DNA of 64,000 nt from Flavobacteriales bacterium (GCA_021739695.1 JAIPBM010000001.1:124001-188000), one strand, 5' to 3'. Counted from the stretch's first letter, positions 1 to 9,466 are shown. Made by a program: numbers and translations. The notes: a model not told the origin generated them from the sequence alone.

Positions 1-214
1 TGCCAGAACGGATATTATCCCCATCCAAAACCTGAGTCAGTATGCCTTCTGCCGCCAACATTTGTTCTAAAGCAACGGCAATGGTGGTCTTTCCAGAACC
101 CGATAACCCTGTCATCCAAACCACCAGCCCCTTTTGGTGCAATAGTGTTTCCTTATCAGACCGCTGCAAAATGCAGTCGAACGTTGTATGGATGTTATCT
201 GGAGTGGTGCTCAT
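1..214 (-). CDS. cysC: Adenylylsulfate (APS) kinase, N-terminal part only
   Basis: Phosphorylates adenylylsulfate to PAPS in cytoplasmic sulfate activation. The reverse strand from the ATG at 214 gives about 71 residues running off the left edge of the window. A P-loop GLSGSGKTT near residues 37-45 follows the stretch GLVVWMT, and LDGDNIRSG follows, the arrangement typical of CysC. The C-terminal two thirds lie outside the window. A TACCTTCG promoter-like box lies 10 nt upstream, and the gene is divergent from deoC. CysQ and an SLC13 permease further along suggest that a sulfate-assimilation locus continues to the left (inference). Confidence 0.85.
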   Translation of the reverse strand, partial: MSTTPDNIHTTFDCILQRSDKETLLHQKGLVVWMTGLSGSGKTTIAVALEQMLAAEGILTQVLDGDNIRSG

Positions 215-223
215 TTGGGCGCG

Positions 224-231
224 CGAAGGTA
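224..231 (-). promoter_or_regulatory. Promoter -7 box of cysC
   Basis: Reads TACCTTCG on the minus strand, one base off the Bacteroidota TAnnTTTG box, 10 nt before the cysC ATG. No clear -33 element was found. Confidence 0.4.
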
Positions 232-287
232 AGCAATTGCTTGTTTTTAAACGAATTCGCGTTTGGATGCTGCGTAGTCCGAATACT

Positions 288-295
288 TAACTTCG
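288..295 (+). promoter_or_regulatory. Promoter -7 box of deoC
   Basis: TAACTTCG, one base off TAnnTTTG, 19 nt before the deoC ATG. It forms a divergent pair with the cysC box in a 100-bp intergenic gap. Confidence 0.4.
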
Positions 296-314
296 CATCA
301 TTCATTTTAGAAAA

Positions 315-1217
315 ATGACCAATAATGAACTGTTAGCGTTGAAACGGCCGATCGATCAGGTTGGTGTAGAGGAGCGCGTTGCCCGTTTTCAGACCAGAAG
401 CATCAAGAACGAGGCGAAAAACCAAGGCATGAAGATGGTCTTGAGCATGATTGACCTCACCACATTAGAAGGGAAAGACACTCCTGGAAAAGTGCGGCAG
501 ATGTGCTACAAAGCGGCTCATTTGCATGATGCTTTGCCCGGACTTCCAACCGTTGCGGCTGTCTGCGTCTATCCAACACACGTAGCTACAGCAGTTGATG
601 CGCTGAAAGGAACGGGTATCAAAGTAGCATCCGTTGCAACCGCTTTTCCATCAGGAAATTCATCCAGAGAAATCAAATTGGCTGACACCAAAATTGCGGT
701 TGATGCGGGTGCGGGTGAGGTGGATATGGTCATTTCCAGAGGTGAATTCCTTTCTGGGAATTACAGTTTTGTGTTTGATGAGATTGCAGCTATCAAAGAG
801 GCTTGTGGCAAAGCGCGCTTGAAAGTGATTCTGGAAACAGGCGAACTCTCTACCTTGGATAATGTGCGCCACGCAAGCGATATCGCCATGCTGGCCGGAG
901 CCGATTTCATTAAAACCTCCACGGGAAAGATCAGTCCAGCGGCTACAATGTCTGTTACTTTGGTGATGCTAGAGGCCATTCGCGATTTCTACTATGAAAC
1001 CGGCAAAATGGTTGGAATGAAACCCGCTGGTGGCATCAGCAAAAGCAAACTGGCTCTTCACAACCTCGTGATGGTGAAAGAAACATTGGGTGATGCATGG
1101 CTGAGCAACGAATGGTTCCGTTTTGGCGCCAGTAGCTTGGCCAATGATGTGCTGATGCAATTAGCACGACAGGCTGATGGACGATATCAAGGATTGGATT
1201 ATTTCAGTAAAGATTGA
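315..1217 (+). CDS. deoC: Deoxyribose-phosphate aldolase
   Basis: Splits 2-deoxyribose 5-phosphate into acetaldehyde and glyceraldehyde 3-phosphate. The 300-residue protein has the class I aldolase residues: Asp137 in EVDMVI, Schiff-base Lys200 in DFIKTSTGK and Lys236 in GMKPAGG. At 300 residues it resembles the longer, animal-type DERA group more than the roughly 220-250-residue form of many bacteria. It is first in an apparent operon: its TGA overlaps the ATG of the aldehyde dehydrogenase by one base. The dehydrogenase would oxidise the acetaldehyde released (inference from family and context). Confidence 0.93.
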   Translation: MTNNELLALKRPIDQVGVEERVARFQTRSIKNEAKNQGMKMVLSMIDLTTLEGKDTPGKVRQMCYKAAHLHDALPGLPTVAAVCVYPTHVATAVDALKGTGIKVASVATAFPSGNSSREIKLADTKIAVDAGAGEVDMVISRGEFLSGNYSFVFDEIAAIKEACGKARLKVILETGELSTLDNVRHASDIAMLAGADFIKTSTGKISPAATMSVTLVMLEAIRDFYYETGKMVGMKPAGGISKSKLALHNLVMVKETLGDAWLSNEWFRFGASSLANDVLMQLARQADGRYQGLDYFSKD

Positions 1218-2689
1218 TGACAAAAAAGACAGAAACTAAGCTCGATTTCGGTTCAAAATGGGATTATTCGGCTGCGCCAGAGAGTGCAGACCATGCTTCC
1301 ATCAAGGAGGAGTACAGCCTATTTATCAACGGGAAATTTGTGAAAGCGGAGGGCGGGAAGAAGTTCGCTTCCATCAGTCCGAGCACCGAAAAGCACATCG
1401 CTTATTTCGCGGAAGCTTCTGATAAAGATGTGGATAAAGCGGTGAAAGCTGCGCGGAAAGCCTACAATGAAGTTTGGAGCGTAATGCCTCCGAAAGAACG
1501 GGCGAAATACATCTATCGCATTGCTCGATTGATACAGGAAAGAGCTCGTGAATTCGCTGTCTTGGAAAGCATCGATGGTGGAAAACCGATCCGCGAAAGC
1601 CGCGATGTGGATGTGCCAATTGCGGCAAATCACTTCTTCTACTATGCGGGTTGGGCAGATAAATTAGAGTACGCTTTTCCAGGTAAAACGGCCACACCAG
1701 TTGGTGTTGCCGGGCAGATCATTCCGTGGAATTTCCCTTTGTTGATGGCCGCGTGGAAGATCGCGCCAGCATTGGCCTGCGGTAATACAGTCGTGCTTAA
1801 ACCAGCCGAAACAACTCCATTAACTGCCATGAAATTGGCCGAACTCATTCACGATAGTGGATTGCCCGCTGGTGTGGTGAATATCGTGACGGGGGCAGGT
1901 GCAACTGGTGCAGCGATTGTCAATCACCCCGATGTGGACAAAGTTGCTTTTACTGGTTCAACTGGCGTTGGAAAGATCATTCAGAAAGCAATTGCTGGCA
2001 CGAATAAGACCGCCACTTTGGAGCTAGGTGGAAAGGCAGCAAACATCATTTTTGATGATGCTCCAATTGATCAAGCAGTCGAAGGCATCATCAACGGGAT
2101 TTTCTTCAACCAAGGACATGTTTGCTGTGCTGGTTCTCGACTTTTCGTTCAGGAAAATGTGAAAGACATCGTTATCAAGAAATTGAAAGACCGATTGAGC
2201 ACACTGATCGTGGGCGATCCGATGGACAAGAACACGGATGTAGGCGCCATCAACTCGAAAGAGCAGCTCGACACCATTAACAAATACCTGAAGATCGGTG
2301 TGGAAGAAGGCGCAGAGATCTATCAACCCGATTGCACGCTTCCAAAGAAAGGAAACTGGTGCAAACCAACACTTTTCTTAGAAGCATCGCAAAGCCACCG
2401 AATTGTTCAGGAAGAGATTTTCGGACCTGTTCTCACTGTTCAGACTTTCCGAACCATTGATGAGGTGATTGATAAGGCGAACAACACCCCCTTCGGTCTT
2501 TCAGCAGGTGTGTGGACCGACAAAGGATCTAAAATCTTCAATCTTACCTCTAAGTTGAGAGCTGGAGTTATTTGGGCGAACACCTACAACAAATTTGACC
2601 CAACATCGCCTTTCGGTGGTTACAAGGAAAGCGGCTACGGACGCGAGGGTGGATTGCAAGGATTGTTGCCTTACGTACGATTAACTTAA
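1217..2689 (+). CDS. Aldehyde dehydrogenase, catalytically complete partner of an ALDH16-like pair
   Basis: NAD(P)-dependent oxidation of an aldehyde to an acid, probably the acetaldehyde made by DeoC. The ATG at 1217 (TGATG overlap with deoC) was preferred to a TTG three bases earlier; it gives 490 residues. Conserved residues are visible: Asn172 in PWNFP, Glu269 in LELGG and catalytic Cys303 in the GHVCCAGSR stretch. The protein ends just after the family's [12 protein letters not shown] segment. The TAA stop is supplied by the first bases of the inverted repeat that opens the GxxExxY cassette, so the original C-terminus may have differed by a few residues. The next aldehyde dehydrogenase-like gene supplies what looks like the second half of an ALDH16 protein. 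Confidence 0.92.
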   Translation: MTKKTETKLDFGSKWDYSAAPESADHASIKEEYSLFINGKFVKAEGGKKFASISPSTEKHIAYFAEASDKDVDKAVKAARKAYNEVWSVMPPKERAKYIYRIARLIQERAREFAVLESIDGGKPIRESRDVDVPIAANHFFYYAGWADKLEYAFPGKTATPVGVAGQIIPWNFPLLMAAWKIAPALACGNTVVLKPAETTPLTAMKLAELIHDSGLPAGVVNIVTGAGATGAAIVNHPDVDKVAFTGSTGVGKIIQKAIAGTNKTATLELGGKAANIIFDDAPIDQAVEGIINGIFFNQGHVCCAGSRLFVQENVKDIVIKKLKDRLSTLIVGDPMDKNTDVGAINSKEQLDTINKYLKIGVEEGAEIYQPDCTLPKKGNWCKPTLFLEASQSHRIVQEEIFGPVLTVQTFRTIDEVIDKANNTPFGLSAGVWTDKGSKIFNLTSKLRAGVIWANTYNKFDPTSPFGGYKESGYGREGGLQGLLPYVRLT

Positions 2690-3168
2690 CCGCAAAGACG
2701 CAAAGGTTTTTCGCAAAGGGCGCAGAGAAAATGATTAGTAATGCAGCAATATTGACTGAGAATGAACTCGCGAAAGAGGTCATAGGCTGTGCGATCACGG
2801 TTCATCGGAATTTGGGGCCAGGACTTTTGGAGAACGCGTATCAACAATGCTTAGCATATGAACTGCGAAATCATGGATTGAGTGTTGAAGTTGAAAAACC
2901 GATGCCTCTGATTTATGATGAAATTAAAATGGACTGCGGTTATCGGATTGACATTCTAGTTGAAAACAAACTAATTCTGGAATTGAAAGTGGTTGAGGAA
3001 CTGAATGACGTTCATCTTGCTCAAACCCTGACCTATTTAAAACTGAGCCGGTGCAAACTTGGTCTGCTTATGAACTTCGATGTTGCGATTCTCAAAAATG
3101 GAATTAAACGAGTAGTTAATGGATTATAACTCCGCGTTCTTTGCGCAACCTTTGCGCCTCCGCGGTTA
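2686..3168 (+). mobile_element. GxxExxY cassette bounded by inverted repeats
   Basis: A 483-bp unit opens with TTAACCGCAAAGACGCAAAG and closes with a sequence whose reverse complement opens TTAACCGCGGAGGCGCAAAG. The match continues inward through CGCAAAG and CGCAGAG/CGCGGAG blocks for about 40 bases. The only gene inside is the GxxExxY protein. There is no transposase and no convincing target duplication (left flank GATTAAC, right flank GATAAAC). The unit separates two genes that belong together, so it looks like an insertion. Mobility is inferred. Confidence 0.55.
2731..3129 (+). CDS. GxxExxY family protein (PD-(D/E)XK-like fold)
   Basis: A 132-residue protein of the GxxExxY family, whose biological role is unknown. 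The naming motif is GLLENAY at residues 31-37. The segment YRIDILVENK..LELK carries the Asp and Glu-x-Lys spacing expected of the PD-(D/E)XK nuclease fold, to which the family has been related. Length is normal for the family and the frame is intact. The gene fills the space between the two inverted repeats, with only short linkers on each side. It interrupts an otherwise tight operon of deoC and aldehyde dehydrogenases. Nuclease activity is a fold-based guess. Confidence 0.85.
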   Translation: MISNAAILTENELAKEVIGCAITVHRNLGPGLLENAYQQCLAYELRNHGLSVEVEKPMPLIYDEIKMDCGYRIDILVENKLILELKVVEELNDVHLAQTLTYLKLSRCKLGLLMNFDVAILKNGIKRVVNGL

Positions 3169-3178
3169 AAAGATAAAC

Positions 3179-4066
3179 ATGAGCAGATTGGAAGTACTCA
3201 AAACATACAAGATCTACATCGGAGGAGCTTTTCCGAGAACTGAAAGTGGCCGATTTTATCCAGTGACGCTGAAGAACGGAACAGTGACGAATATCTGCCT
3301 AAGTAGTAGAAAAGATCTACGGAATGCGGTAGTTGCGGCTCGGAATGCTTTTGAAGGCTGGAGCTCAAGGACTGCATTCAATCGAAGCCAGATTCTGTAC
3401 AGAATTGCTGAGATGTTGGAAGGTCGAAAAGCTCAGTTTGTAGAGGAATTGATGGCTGTTGGCACTTCGACAGGCTCAGTGACCGAGGCAGCTGCCGCGC
3501 AAGAAGTTGAGGCTTCGATTGACCGCTGCGTCTATTTTGCTGGCTGGTGCGATAAGTACACGCAGGTTTTCGGCAGCGTCAACCCCGTAGCGTCCTCCCA
3601 TTTCAATTTCAGCACGCAGGAGCCAACGGGCGTGGTGACCATCATCGCGCCTGAAAGTCCTTCTTTGCTTGGTCTGGTCAGTTGTGTGATGCCAGTAATC
3701 GCTGGCGGAAATACCTGCGTTGTTCTTGCTTCAGAGAACTCGCCACACGTGGCAGTCACCTTTGCTGAGGTTCTGAATTCATCCGATGTCCCAGGCGGAG
3801 TCATCAACATTCTCACTGGAAAAGAAGACGAATTGGCCGATCAATTCAGTTCGCATATGGATGTGAATGCCACCATCTACTGCCGCCAGAAATACCTCAA
3901 AAAGACGAAGGAAAATGGCGCGCTGAACGTAAAACGAATCATCGATTGGAGCGGAAAGGATTGGTATAAAGAAGGCGATGACCCTTATTTGCTTCTGGCT
4001 ACGCAAGAGGTGAAAACCACTTGGCACCCGATTGAAAACATTGCTGGCACCAAATCCGGTTATTGA
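3179..4066 (+). CDS. Non-catalytic aldehyde dehydrogenase-like protein (second half of an ALDH16-type pair)
   Basis: At 295 residues it covers only the coenzyme-binding part of the aldehyde dehydrogenase fold and stops before the catalytic domain. The LELGG glutamate and the Cys-containing loop are absent. The N-terminus (KTYKIYIGGAFPRTESGR) and the segment around residues 150-215 (GVVTIIAPESP, GGNTCVVLASE, PGGVINILTG) align with the family. ALDH16 enzymes carry such a degenerate second domain after an active one, and the two genes here total about 785 residues, close to the size of bacterial ALDH16. Seen: the missing catalytic part. Inferred: a structural partner of the upstream dehydrogenase rather than a pseudogene, since the frame is open and the end is followed closely by the next gene. 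Confidence 0.8.
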   Translation: MSRLEVLKTYKIYIGGAFPRTESGRFYPVTLKNGTVTNICLSSRKDLRNAVVAARNAFEGWSSRTAFNRSQILYRIAEMLEGRKAQFVEELMAVGTSTGSVTEAAAAQEVEASIDRCVYFAGWCDKYTQVFGSVNPVASSHFNFSTQEPTGVVTIIAPESPSLLGLVSCVMPVIAGGNTCVVLASENSPHVAVTFAEVLNSSDVPGGVINILTGKEDELADQFSSHMDVNATIYCRQKYLKKTKENGALNVKRIIDWSGKDWYKEGDDPYLLLATQEVKTTWHPIENIAGTKSGY

Positions 4067-4071
4067 GATAA

Positions 4072-5832
4072 ATGCCTGAATTTGCTCCGATATTAGTTGG
4101 GATCTCGGTCCTTTTTCTGCTGGTAGCGCTCTATTCGGGCAAGATCAGGGCTGAGGTTGCCTTCTTCTCAGCAGTAATGTTCCTCACGGTTTTTGGCGTT
4201 CTGACCCCGAAGGAAGCGATCAGCGGTTTTGCGAACGAGCAGTTGGCGGTCATAATCCTGTTGCTCATTCTCAGCGACACCATCCGAAAGACCAACGTGA
4301 TGGACGCGCTTTTCAACCGCCTGTTCAAAGGCACAAAAAGTCAGCGCTCGTTCGTTGCTAGAATGATGCTTTTCATTGCGCCTGCATCTGCCTTCTTCAA
4401 CAATACTCCACTTGTGGCCATGATGATGCCCTATGTGCATAGCTGGTCGAAGCGGAACGGAATGTCGCCTTCAAAGCTGCTCATACCGCTTTCGTATGTC
4501 ACCATTGTTGGTGGATGCATGACGTTGGTCGGCACAAGCACCAACCTGATCGTGAACGGAATGGCGGTAGATGCTGGCCTTCCTAGCTTGGGAATATTTG
4601 ACTTCACGTGGATCGGATTACCACTAGCCGTAGTTGGCGGTGTTTACATGTTTTTCTTTTCCGACAAATTGTTGAAAGACCACCGTGACGCCATTGATGA
4701 ATTTAAGGACGATTGGCGCGAATATTTTGTCGAAACAGAAGTGGGACAGACAACTGCTTTAATCGGAAAGTCCATTCAAGAGGCCGGATTGCGCAACCTG
4801 AAGGGGAACTTCTTGGTGGAAATTGTGCGCAACGACCGCATCATCACACCTGTTTCTCCCTCACATATACTTCGAGCGCACGATAGATTGATCTTCACTG
4901 GTGGTTTGGATACGATTCAGGAACTGGCTAAGGCAGACATGGGTCTCAGCTTGCCAAAAACCTGTGATGCTGATCACCTTTCCGATGTGGTGGAAGTGGT
5001 CATTTCCTACAACAGTTCGCTGATTGGAAAGACCGTTAAAGACTCTGATTTCCGTGGAAAGTATGATGCCGCCATTGTTGCCGTGCACCGAAACGGAGAG
5101 AAACTATCTGGCAAACTGGGAGATATTGAGTTGGAAGCGGGAGATGCACTTCTACTGTTTGCCGGTCGAGATTTCTACAAACGGGCTACAGAGAACGCGT
5201 TCTATACCATTTCGAAAAAACAGAATGTTCGGGTTCAAGGTAGAAAGGCCTTGATGGTGATCTTGGGTGTAATGGCCTCCATTATCATATCTGCACTTAC
5301 GCCTGTTCCATTGTTCACTTGCCTGCTTCTGGTACTTGCCGGATCACTTTTGGGAGGAATATTAACAACCACAGAAGTGCGTAAAGGGCTAGATGTGAAC
5401 CTTCTTGTGATCATGGCTTTTGGACTCGCGCTCGGAAAGGCACTGATAAACAGCGGTGCCGCAGATCTCATTGCCGATCAGGTTCTACTTCACGGAAAAT
5501 CGCTTGGTCCGGTGGCGGTCATTGCTGGCATCTTCACCGTTACAAACGTTCTTGGCGCTTACATGACCAACAAGGCGGCAGTGGCGCTCATATTCCCCAT
5601 TTCCATCAGCCTGGCGCAAAGCATGAACCTGCCCATTGAGCCCTTCATTCTTGTGGTAGCATTTGGTGGAGCGGCAAGCTTCATCACTCCCATCGGTTAT
5701 CAGACAAACCTGATGGTTTACGGTTCGGGCGGTTACAGCTTCGGAGATTTTATGCGCATCGGACTTCCACTCGCGCTCATATATATCATTCTGGGAACGC
5801 TACTGCTTTCTTGGCGGTATGGTCTTTTCTAA
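4072..5832 (+). CDS. SLC13 family permease with two TrkA-C (RCK_C) domains
   Basis: Inner-membrane anion/sodium-type symporter of 586 residues. The order is an N-terminal block of about five to six membrane helices (residues 5-200), two cytosolic RCK_C domains (about 215-290 and 300-380, each with a LIGK start), then a second membrane block (about 395-585). The family hallmarks NNTPLVAM and GTSTNLIVNG lie in the first half, and the pseudo-repeat SFITPIGYQTNLMV in the second. This architecture occurs in sulfate permeases, and the CysC and CysQ genes in the window make sulfate the best guess; substrate is not determined by sequence. It begins 5 nt after the aldehyde dehydrogenase-like gene, so it may also be co-transcribed with deoC. 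It is convergent with cphA, 11 bp apart. Confidence 0.85.
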   Translation: MPEFAPILVGISVLFLLVALYSGKIRAEVAFFSAVMFLTVFGVLTPKEAISGFANEQLAVIILLLILSDTIRKTNVMDALFNRLFKGTKSQRSFVARMMLFIAPASAFFNNTPLVAMMMPYVHSWSKRNGMSPSKLLIPLSYVTIVGGCMTLVGTSTNLIVNGMAVDAGLPSLGIFDFTWIGLPLAVVGGVYMFFFSDKLLKDHRDAIDEFKDDWREYFVETEVGQTTALIGKSIQEAGLRNLKGNFLVEIVRNDRIITPVSPSHILRAHDRLIFTGGLDTIQELAKADMGLSLPKTCDADHLSDVVEVVISYNSSLIGKTVKDSDFRGKYDAAIVAVHRNGEKLSGKLGDIELEAGDALLLFAGRDFYKRATENAFYTISKKQNVRVQGRKALMVILGVMASIIISALTPVPLFTCLLLVLAGSLLGGILTTTEVRKGLDVNLLVIMAFGLALGKALINSGAADLIADQVLLHGKSLGPVAVIAGIFTVTNVLGAYMTNKAAVALIFPISISLAQSMNLPIEPFILVVAFGGAASFITPIGYQTNLMVYGSGGYSFGDFMRIGLPLALIYIILGTLLLSWRYGLF

Positions 5833-5843
5833 AAAGGAGTTCC

Positions 5844-8498
5844 TTACATATTTGGAATGTCGCCTTTGTCGAAAGCACCGTAAAGATCTTTCACCTCGTC
5901 TTCCTTGAATTTCATGACCAGATCCAAGGCTGCAGGCACCACATCTGAACTGACAATGATCAAGGTTCCAGGGGTTGCGTTCTTCACCGCGTAGGTAATC
6001 GCTTCTTCTTCAGATCGGATCACTTTCCTTGGCTTGTTCGGGTCTACCGAATCGATGCCTGCCTCTAGTAGCGCGATCAACTCTGAGTCCGTTTTGCCAC
6101 GCAGGTTTCTATCCTGACGGATGATGATCTCGTCAAACATCTCAGCAGCAATGGCACCGAGGTCTTTCGTGTCCTCATCGCGTCTATCGCCCACACCTGC
6201 AATGATGCCCACTTTTGGAGAACCATCCATTTTGGCCACCAATTGCGCCAAGGCCCTGAAGCCAGCTGCATTGTGCGCATAATCCAGCATGATATTGAAA
6301 TTCTTGAACTGGAACAGGTTCAGTCGTCCAGGCGTTTGCGATGGCGAGGGAATGAACGACTCCAGCGCCACCTTGATATCTTCCACTGAAAATTCCCTCA
6401 AATAGGCCGTCAAAGTCGCAGGAAGCACGTTCTGAATCATGAAATCAGCTCGTCCGCCCATCGTCAACGGCACATTCACTGCCTTGGTGATGCGGATCTT
6501 CCATTCTCCTTTCATGATGGTGATGTATCCGTTCTCATAAATGGCCGAAATACCCCCGTTTGCCGCATGTTTCTTGATGCGCGGGCTGTTCTCGTCCATG
6601 GAGAAAAGTGCCACGTTGCTCTTCACGTTCTGTCGCATTTCGTACACACGGTCGTCATCGGCATTCAGAATGGCATATCCCGAAGGAAGAACCACTTCTG
6701 GAATGACGCCTTTCACTTTGGCCAATTGATCGAGTGTGTGAATTCCTTTCAATCCGAGATGATCAGAAGCTACGTTCGTCACAATGCCGATATCGCAGCG
6801 CTTGAAACCAAGACCCGCCCTGAGCAATCCGCCTCTTGCGCATTCGAGCACGGCAAAGTTGACAGTTGGGTCTTTCAGTACAAATTCGGCACTGGCCGGA
6901 CCCGTGCAATCGCCCTTCATCAAAAGTCTATTCTGAATATAAACGCCATCGGTGGTGGTGTAGCCGACCTTGAAGCCCTTGAGGCGCATCATGTGCGCTA
7001 TCAAACGCGTAGTTGTCGTTTTTCCATTTGTTCCGGTAACGGCCACAATTGGAATTCGGGCCGTTTCTCCCGGAGGATAAAGCATGTCCATGACATGTGC
7101 GGCCACATTTCGGCCCAAACCACTGCTTGGCGCCAAGTGCATTCGGAAGCCTGGTGCAGCATTCACTTCAAGCACCGCTCCACCTGTTTCGGTCAACGGA
7201 ACATCAATGGCGGTGGTCATGATATCGATGCCGCAGATGTCTAGACCAATGATACGGCTGATGCGTTCGGCCATGAAAACGTTGTAGGGATGAACGATAT
7301 CCGTCACATCCTCAGCCGTTCCACCTGTACTCAGGTTTCCTGTGTCCTTCAGTTTCACGAATTCCCCCTCCGGAGCGACCGTTTCGAGTGAATAACCCTT
7401 CGCCTTAAGAATGGCCAAGGTCATATCATTTACAGTGATCTCGGTCAGCACATTCTCGTGTCCGTAGCCTCTTCGCGGATCTCGGTTGGTTTCATCTATG
7501 AGTTGCTGAATGGTGCTTTTCCCGTCTCCAACCACATGGGCTGGCGTTCGCTTGGCGGCTGCCACCAATTTGTGGTCGATGACCAACAAGCGATAATCAT
7601 CTCCTGTGATGAATTTCTCCACAATCACCGAACGGCTGATCTCCTTAGCTGCTTCAAACGCCACAATGGCGTCTTCTGTGGTCATTATATCGGTGGTAAT
7701 TCCACGCCCGTGATTTCCATTGATCGGTTTTAGCACCAGCGGGAAACCGATGCGGGCAATGGCATCTTCCAATCCGCCAACAGAACGAACGATGTCGCCT
7801 TTTGGAACAGGAACCTCCGCAGCTTCCAACAGGAATTTCGTGTCTTCCTTATCGCAAGCAATTTCCACTCCGATGCTCGAAGTTTGGCTCGTTACCGTGG
7901 CCTGAATGCGTTTCTGATTGGCGCCATAACCCAATTGACAGAGTGAATATTTATTCAATCGAATCCAAGGAATGCCGCGGACCTGAGCTTCTTCCACAAT
8001 AGAACCTGTGCTAGGCCCGAGGCGTTCGCTTTCGCGGAGTTCGCGCATCTCGCGAACGTCCTTTTCGAGGTCATATTCTTCGCCTGTGATCAATGCTTCG
8101 GCAATGCTGACGGCTGCTTTGGCGGCATAACGACCCACCTTTTCTTCCATGTAGCTGAACACCACGAAATAGACGCCATCTTCTCCATAGGTTCTGGTTC
8201 TTCCGAAACCCGTGTCCATCCCCGCGAGGGTCTGTATTTCGAGGGCGATGTGTTCAATGACATGACCCATCCAAGTTCCTTCCTTCACTCGCATGAAGAA
8301 TCCTCCTTCCACGCTTTCGGAACAACGATGCGAGAACATGCTTGGGAACATGGCTTCCAAGCGGTCGCCAAACCCAGGGATCTTATCCGTAGGTTGTTGC
8401 TCCATTTCTTCCAGATCCAAGACCATCACGATCAACTTATCTCTATTCACCGACCAATAGTTTGGCCCTCTCATCGCATTGATCTCTCTAATTCTCAT
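5844..8498 (-). CDS. cphA: Cyanophycin synthetase
   Basis: Builds cyanophycin, a poly-aspartate backbone with arginine side chains, from Asp, Arg and ATP in the cytoplasm. The 884 residues show the CphA order. An N-terminal domain (about 1-160) precedes an ATP-grasp domain (about 215-475; SSIGVEIACDKEDTK, LKPINGNHGRG, VEVNAAPGFRMH). A Mur-ligase-like domain follows from about 485, with P-loop GTNGKTTTT and the later LDYAHN and GVGDRRDED motifs. Length matches known CphA enzymes. It is divergent from a cyanophycinase gene with about 100 bp between them, so storage and breakdown are encoded together. Known CphA proteins are mostly cyanobacterial and proteobacterial, with scattered examples elsewhere. 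Confidence 0.95.
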   Translation of the reverse strand: MRIREINAMRGPNYWSVNRDKLIVMVLDLEEMEQQPTDKIPGFGDRLEAMFPSMFSHRCSESVEGGFFMRVKEGTWMGHVIEHIALEIQTLAGMDTGFGRTRTYGEDGVYFVVFSYMEEKVGRYAAKAAVSIAEALITGEEYDLEKDVREMRELRESERLGPSTGSIVEEAQVRGIPWIRLNKYSLCQLGYGANQKRIQATVTSQTSSIGVEIACDKEDTKFLLEAAEVPVPKGDIVRSVGGLEDAIARIGFPLVLKPINGNHGRGITTDIMTTEDAIVAFEAAKEISRSVIVEKFITGDDYRLLVIDHKLVAAAKRTPAHVVGDGKSTIQQLIDETNRDPRRGYGHENVLTEITVNDMTLAILKAKGYSLETVAPEGEFVKLKDTGNLSTGGTAEDVTDIVHPYNVFMAERISRIIGLDICGIDIMTTAIDVPLTETGGAVLEVNAAPGFRMHLAPSSGLGRNVAAHVMDMLYPPGETARIPIVAVTGTNGKTTTTRLIAHMMRLKGFKVGYTTTDGVYIQNRLLMKGDCTGPASAEFVLKDPTVNFAVLECARGGLLRAGLGFKRCDIGIVTNVASDHLGLKGIHTLDQLAKVKGVIPEVVLPSGYAILNADDDRVYEMRQNVKSNVALFSMDENSPRIKKHAANGGISAIYENGYITIMKGEWKIRITKAVNVPLTMGGRADFMIQNVLPATLTAYLREFSVEDIKVALESFIPSPSQTPGRLNLFQFKNFNIMLDYAHNAAGFRALAQLVAKMDGSPKVGIIAGVGDRRDEDTKDLGAIAAEMFDEIIIRQDRNLRGKTDSELIALLEAGIDSVDPNKPRKVIRSEEEAITYAVKNATPGTLIIVSSDVVPAALDLVMKFKEDEVKDLYGAFDKGDIPNM

Positions 8499-8599
8499 TT
8501 TTTCGGTTGTTCAAATTCTTGGGGGAATTAACAAAAAAGAAGGGTCGATCGGACGAATTAAATGAGGAATATTGAAGTCTTGAAAATTCAACGACCATA

Positions 8600-9463
8600 A
8601 TGAGCAGTCATTCGAAGCCAAGGGGGGTTCTTGTTCCGATAGGAGGAGGAGAAGACAGGGGGGAAGAGACGGCACCAGCATTGCCATTTGAGAAGAAAGG
8701 CGTTCTGAAACACGTTCTTGATAAGGCGAAAGGAGCTCAGTCTAAGGTCGTTCTGGTCACTTCTGCTTCTAGCATTCCGAAGGAAGTGAGTGAGGCTTAC
8801 CGTGCCGGATTCAAGCGACTAGGCTGCGAGAATCTGGTTCATTATCACATGGTTGAAAAAGCAGAATGCAACGAAGAAACGTTGCTGAAAGATTTTGCTG
8901 AAGCGGATGTAGTCATGTTCAGTGGTGGAAATCAATCCAAGTTGCCCTTGAGGATCAGAAAGACCAAATTGCATCAGCTACTCAAAGAGCGATATTGGAA
9001 CGACACCTTGGTCATTGCTGGAACCAGCGCTGGAGCTATGGCCATGTCGGAATTCATGGTAGCTGGTGGGAGCGCTTCAGAAGCGTTTGTAAAAGGGGCC
9101 GTTCACATGCGGACTGGCCTTGGTTTCATTCCTGAGTTGATCATTGATACGCATTTTGTGCGAAGGGGTCGTTTCGGACGCTTGGCTGAGGCCGTTGCCA
9201 TTCATCCACAGTGCGTGGGCATTGGCTTGGCTGAAAACACGGGTGTGATCATTGAAGACGGAGACCATTTCACGGTCATCGGTTCAGGAATGGCCATTTT
9301 GATGGATCCGCGAAGCGTGAAGCACAACAACCATTCGATCTTGAAGGAAGGAACCTTGATGTCGATGACCAACCTGACCACCCATTTTCTATCGAACGGT
9401 GATAAGTTCCGCCTGTCGGACCACAGCACCGAGGTGTTGCCGATGGGACAGTCGTTTATCTAA
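8600..9463 (+). CDS. cphB: Cyanophycinase
   Basis: Serine peptidase of family S51 that cuts cyanophycin into beta-Asp-Arg dipeptides. At 287 residues it has the expected length. The nucleophile elbow GTSAGAMAMS places Ser143 as the catalytic residue. GGGEDR near residue 15, SGGNQSKL near 108 and the DTHFVRRGRFGRL motif near 178 are family signatures. No signal peptide is visible, so it should act on internal granules. It is divergent from cphA and convergent with the isoaspartyl peptidase gene (3 bp between the ends), completing a release pathway. Confidence 0.94.
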   Translation: MSSHSKPRGVLVPIGGGEDRGEETAPALPFEKKGVLKHVLDKAKGAQSKVVLVTSASSIPKEVSEAYRAGFKRLGCENLVHYHMVEKAECNEETLLKDFAEADVVMFSGGNQSKLPLRIRKTKLHQLLKERYWNDTLVIAGTSAGAMAMSEFMVAGGSASEAFVKGAVHMRTGLGFIPELIIDTHFVRRGRFGRLAEAVAIHPQCVGIGLAENTGVIIEDGDHFTVIGSGMAILMDPRSVKHNNHSILKEGTLMSMTNLTTHFLSNGDKFRLSDHSTEVLPMGQSFI

Positions 9464-9466
9464 AAC

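Noticed and set aside
3179-4066. Pseudogene reading of the short aldehyde dehydrogenase gene
   Set aside because: Intact frame, normal end, operon position and match to the degenerate half of ALDH16 favour a functional partner.
6567-7244. Plus-strand frame of 225 codons inside cphA
   Set aside because: Lies within the ATP-grasp/Mur-ligase coding region on the other strand, which is strongly conserved; the frame has no recognisable protein.
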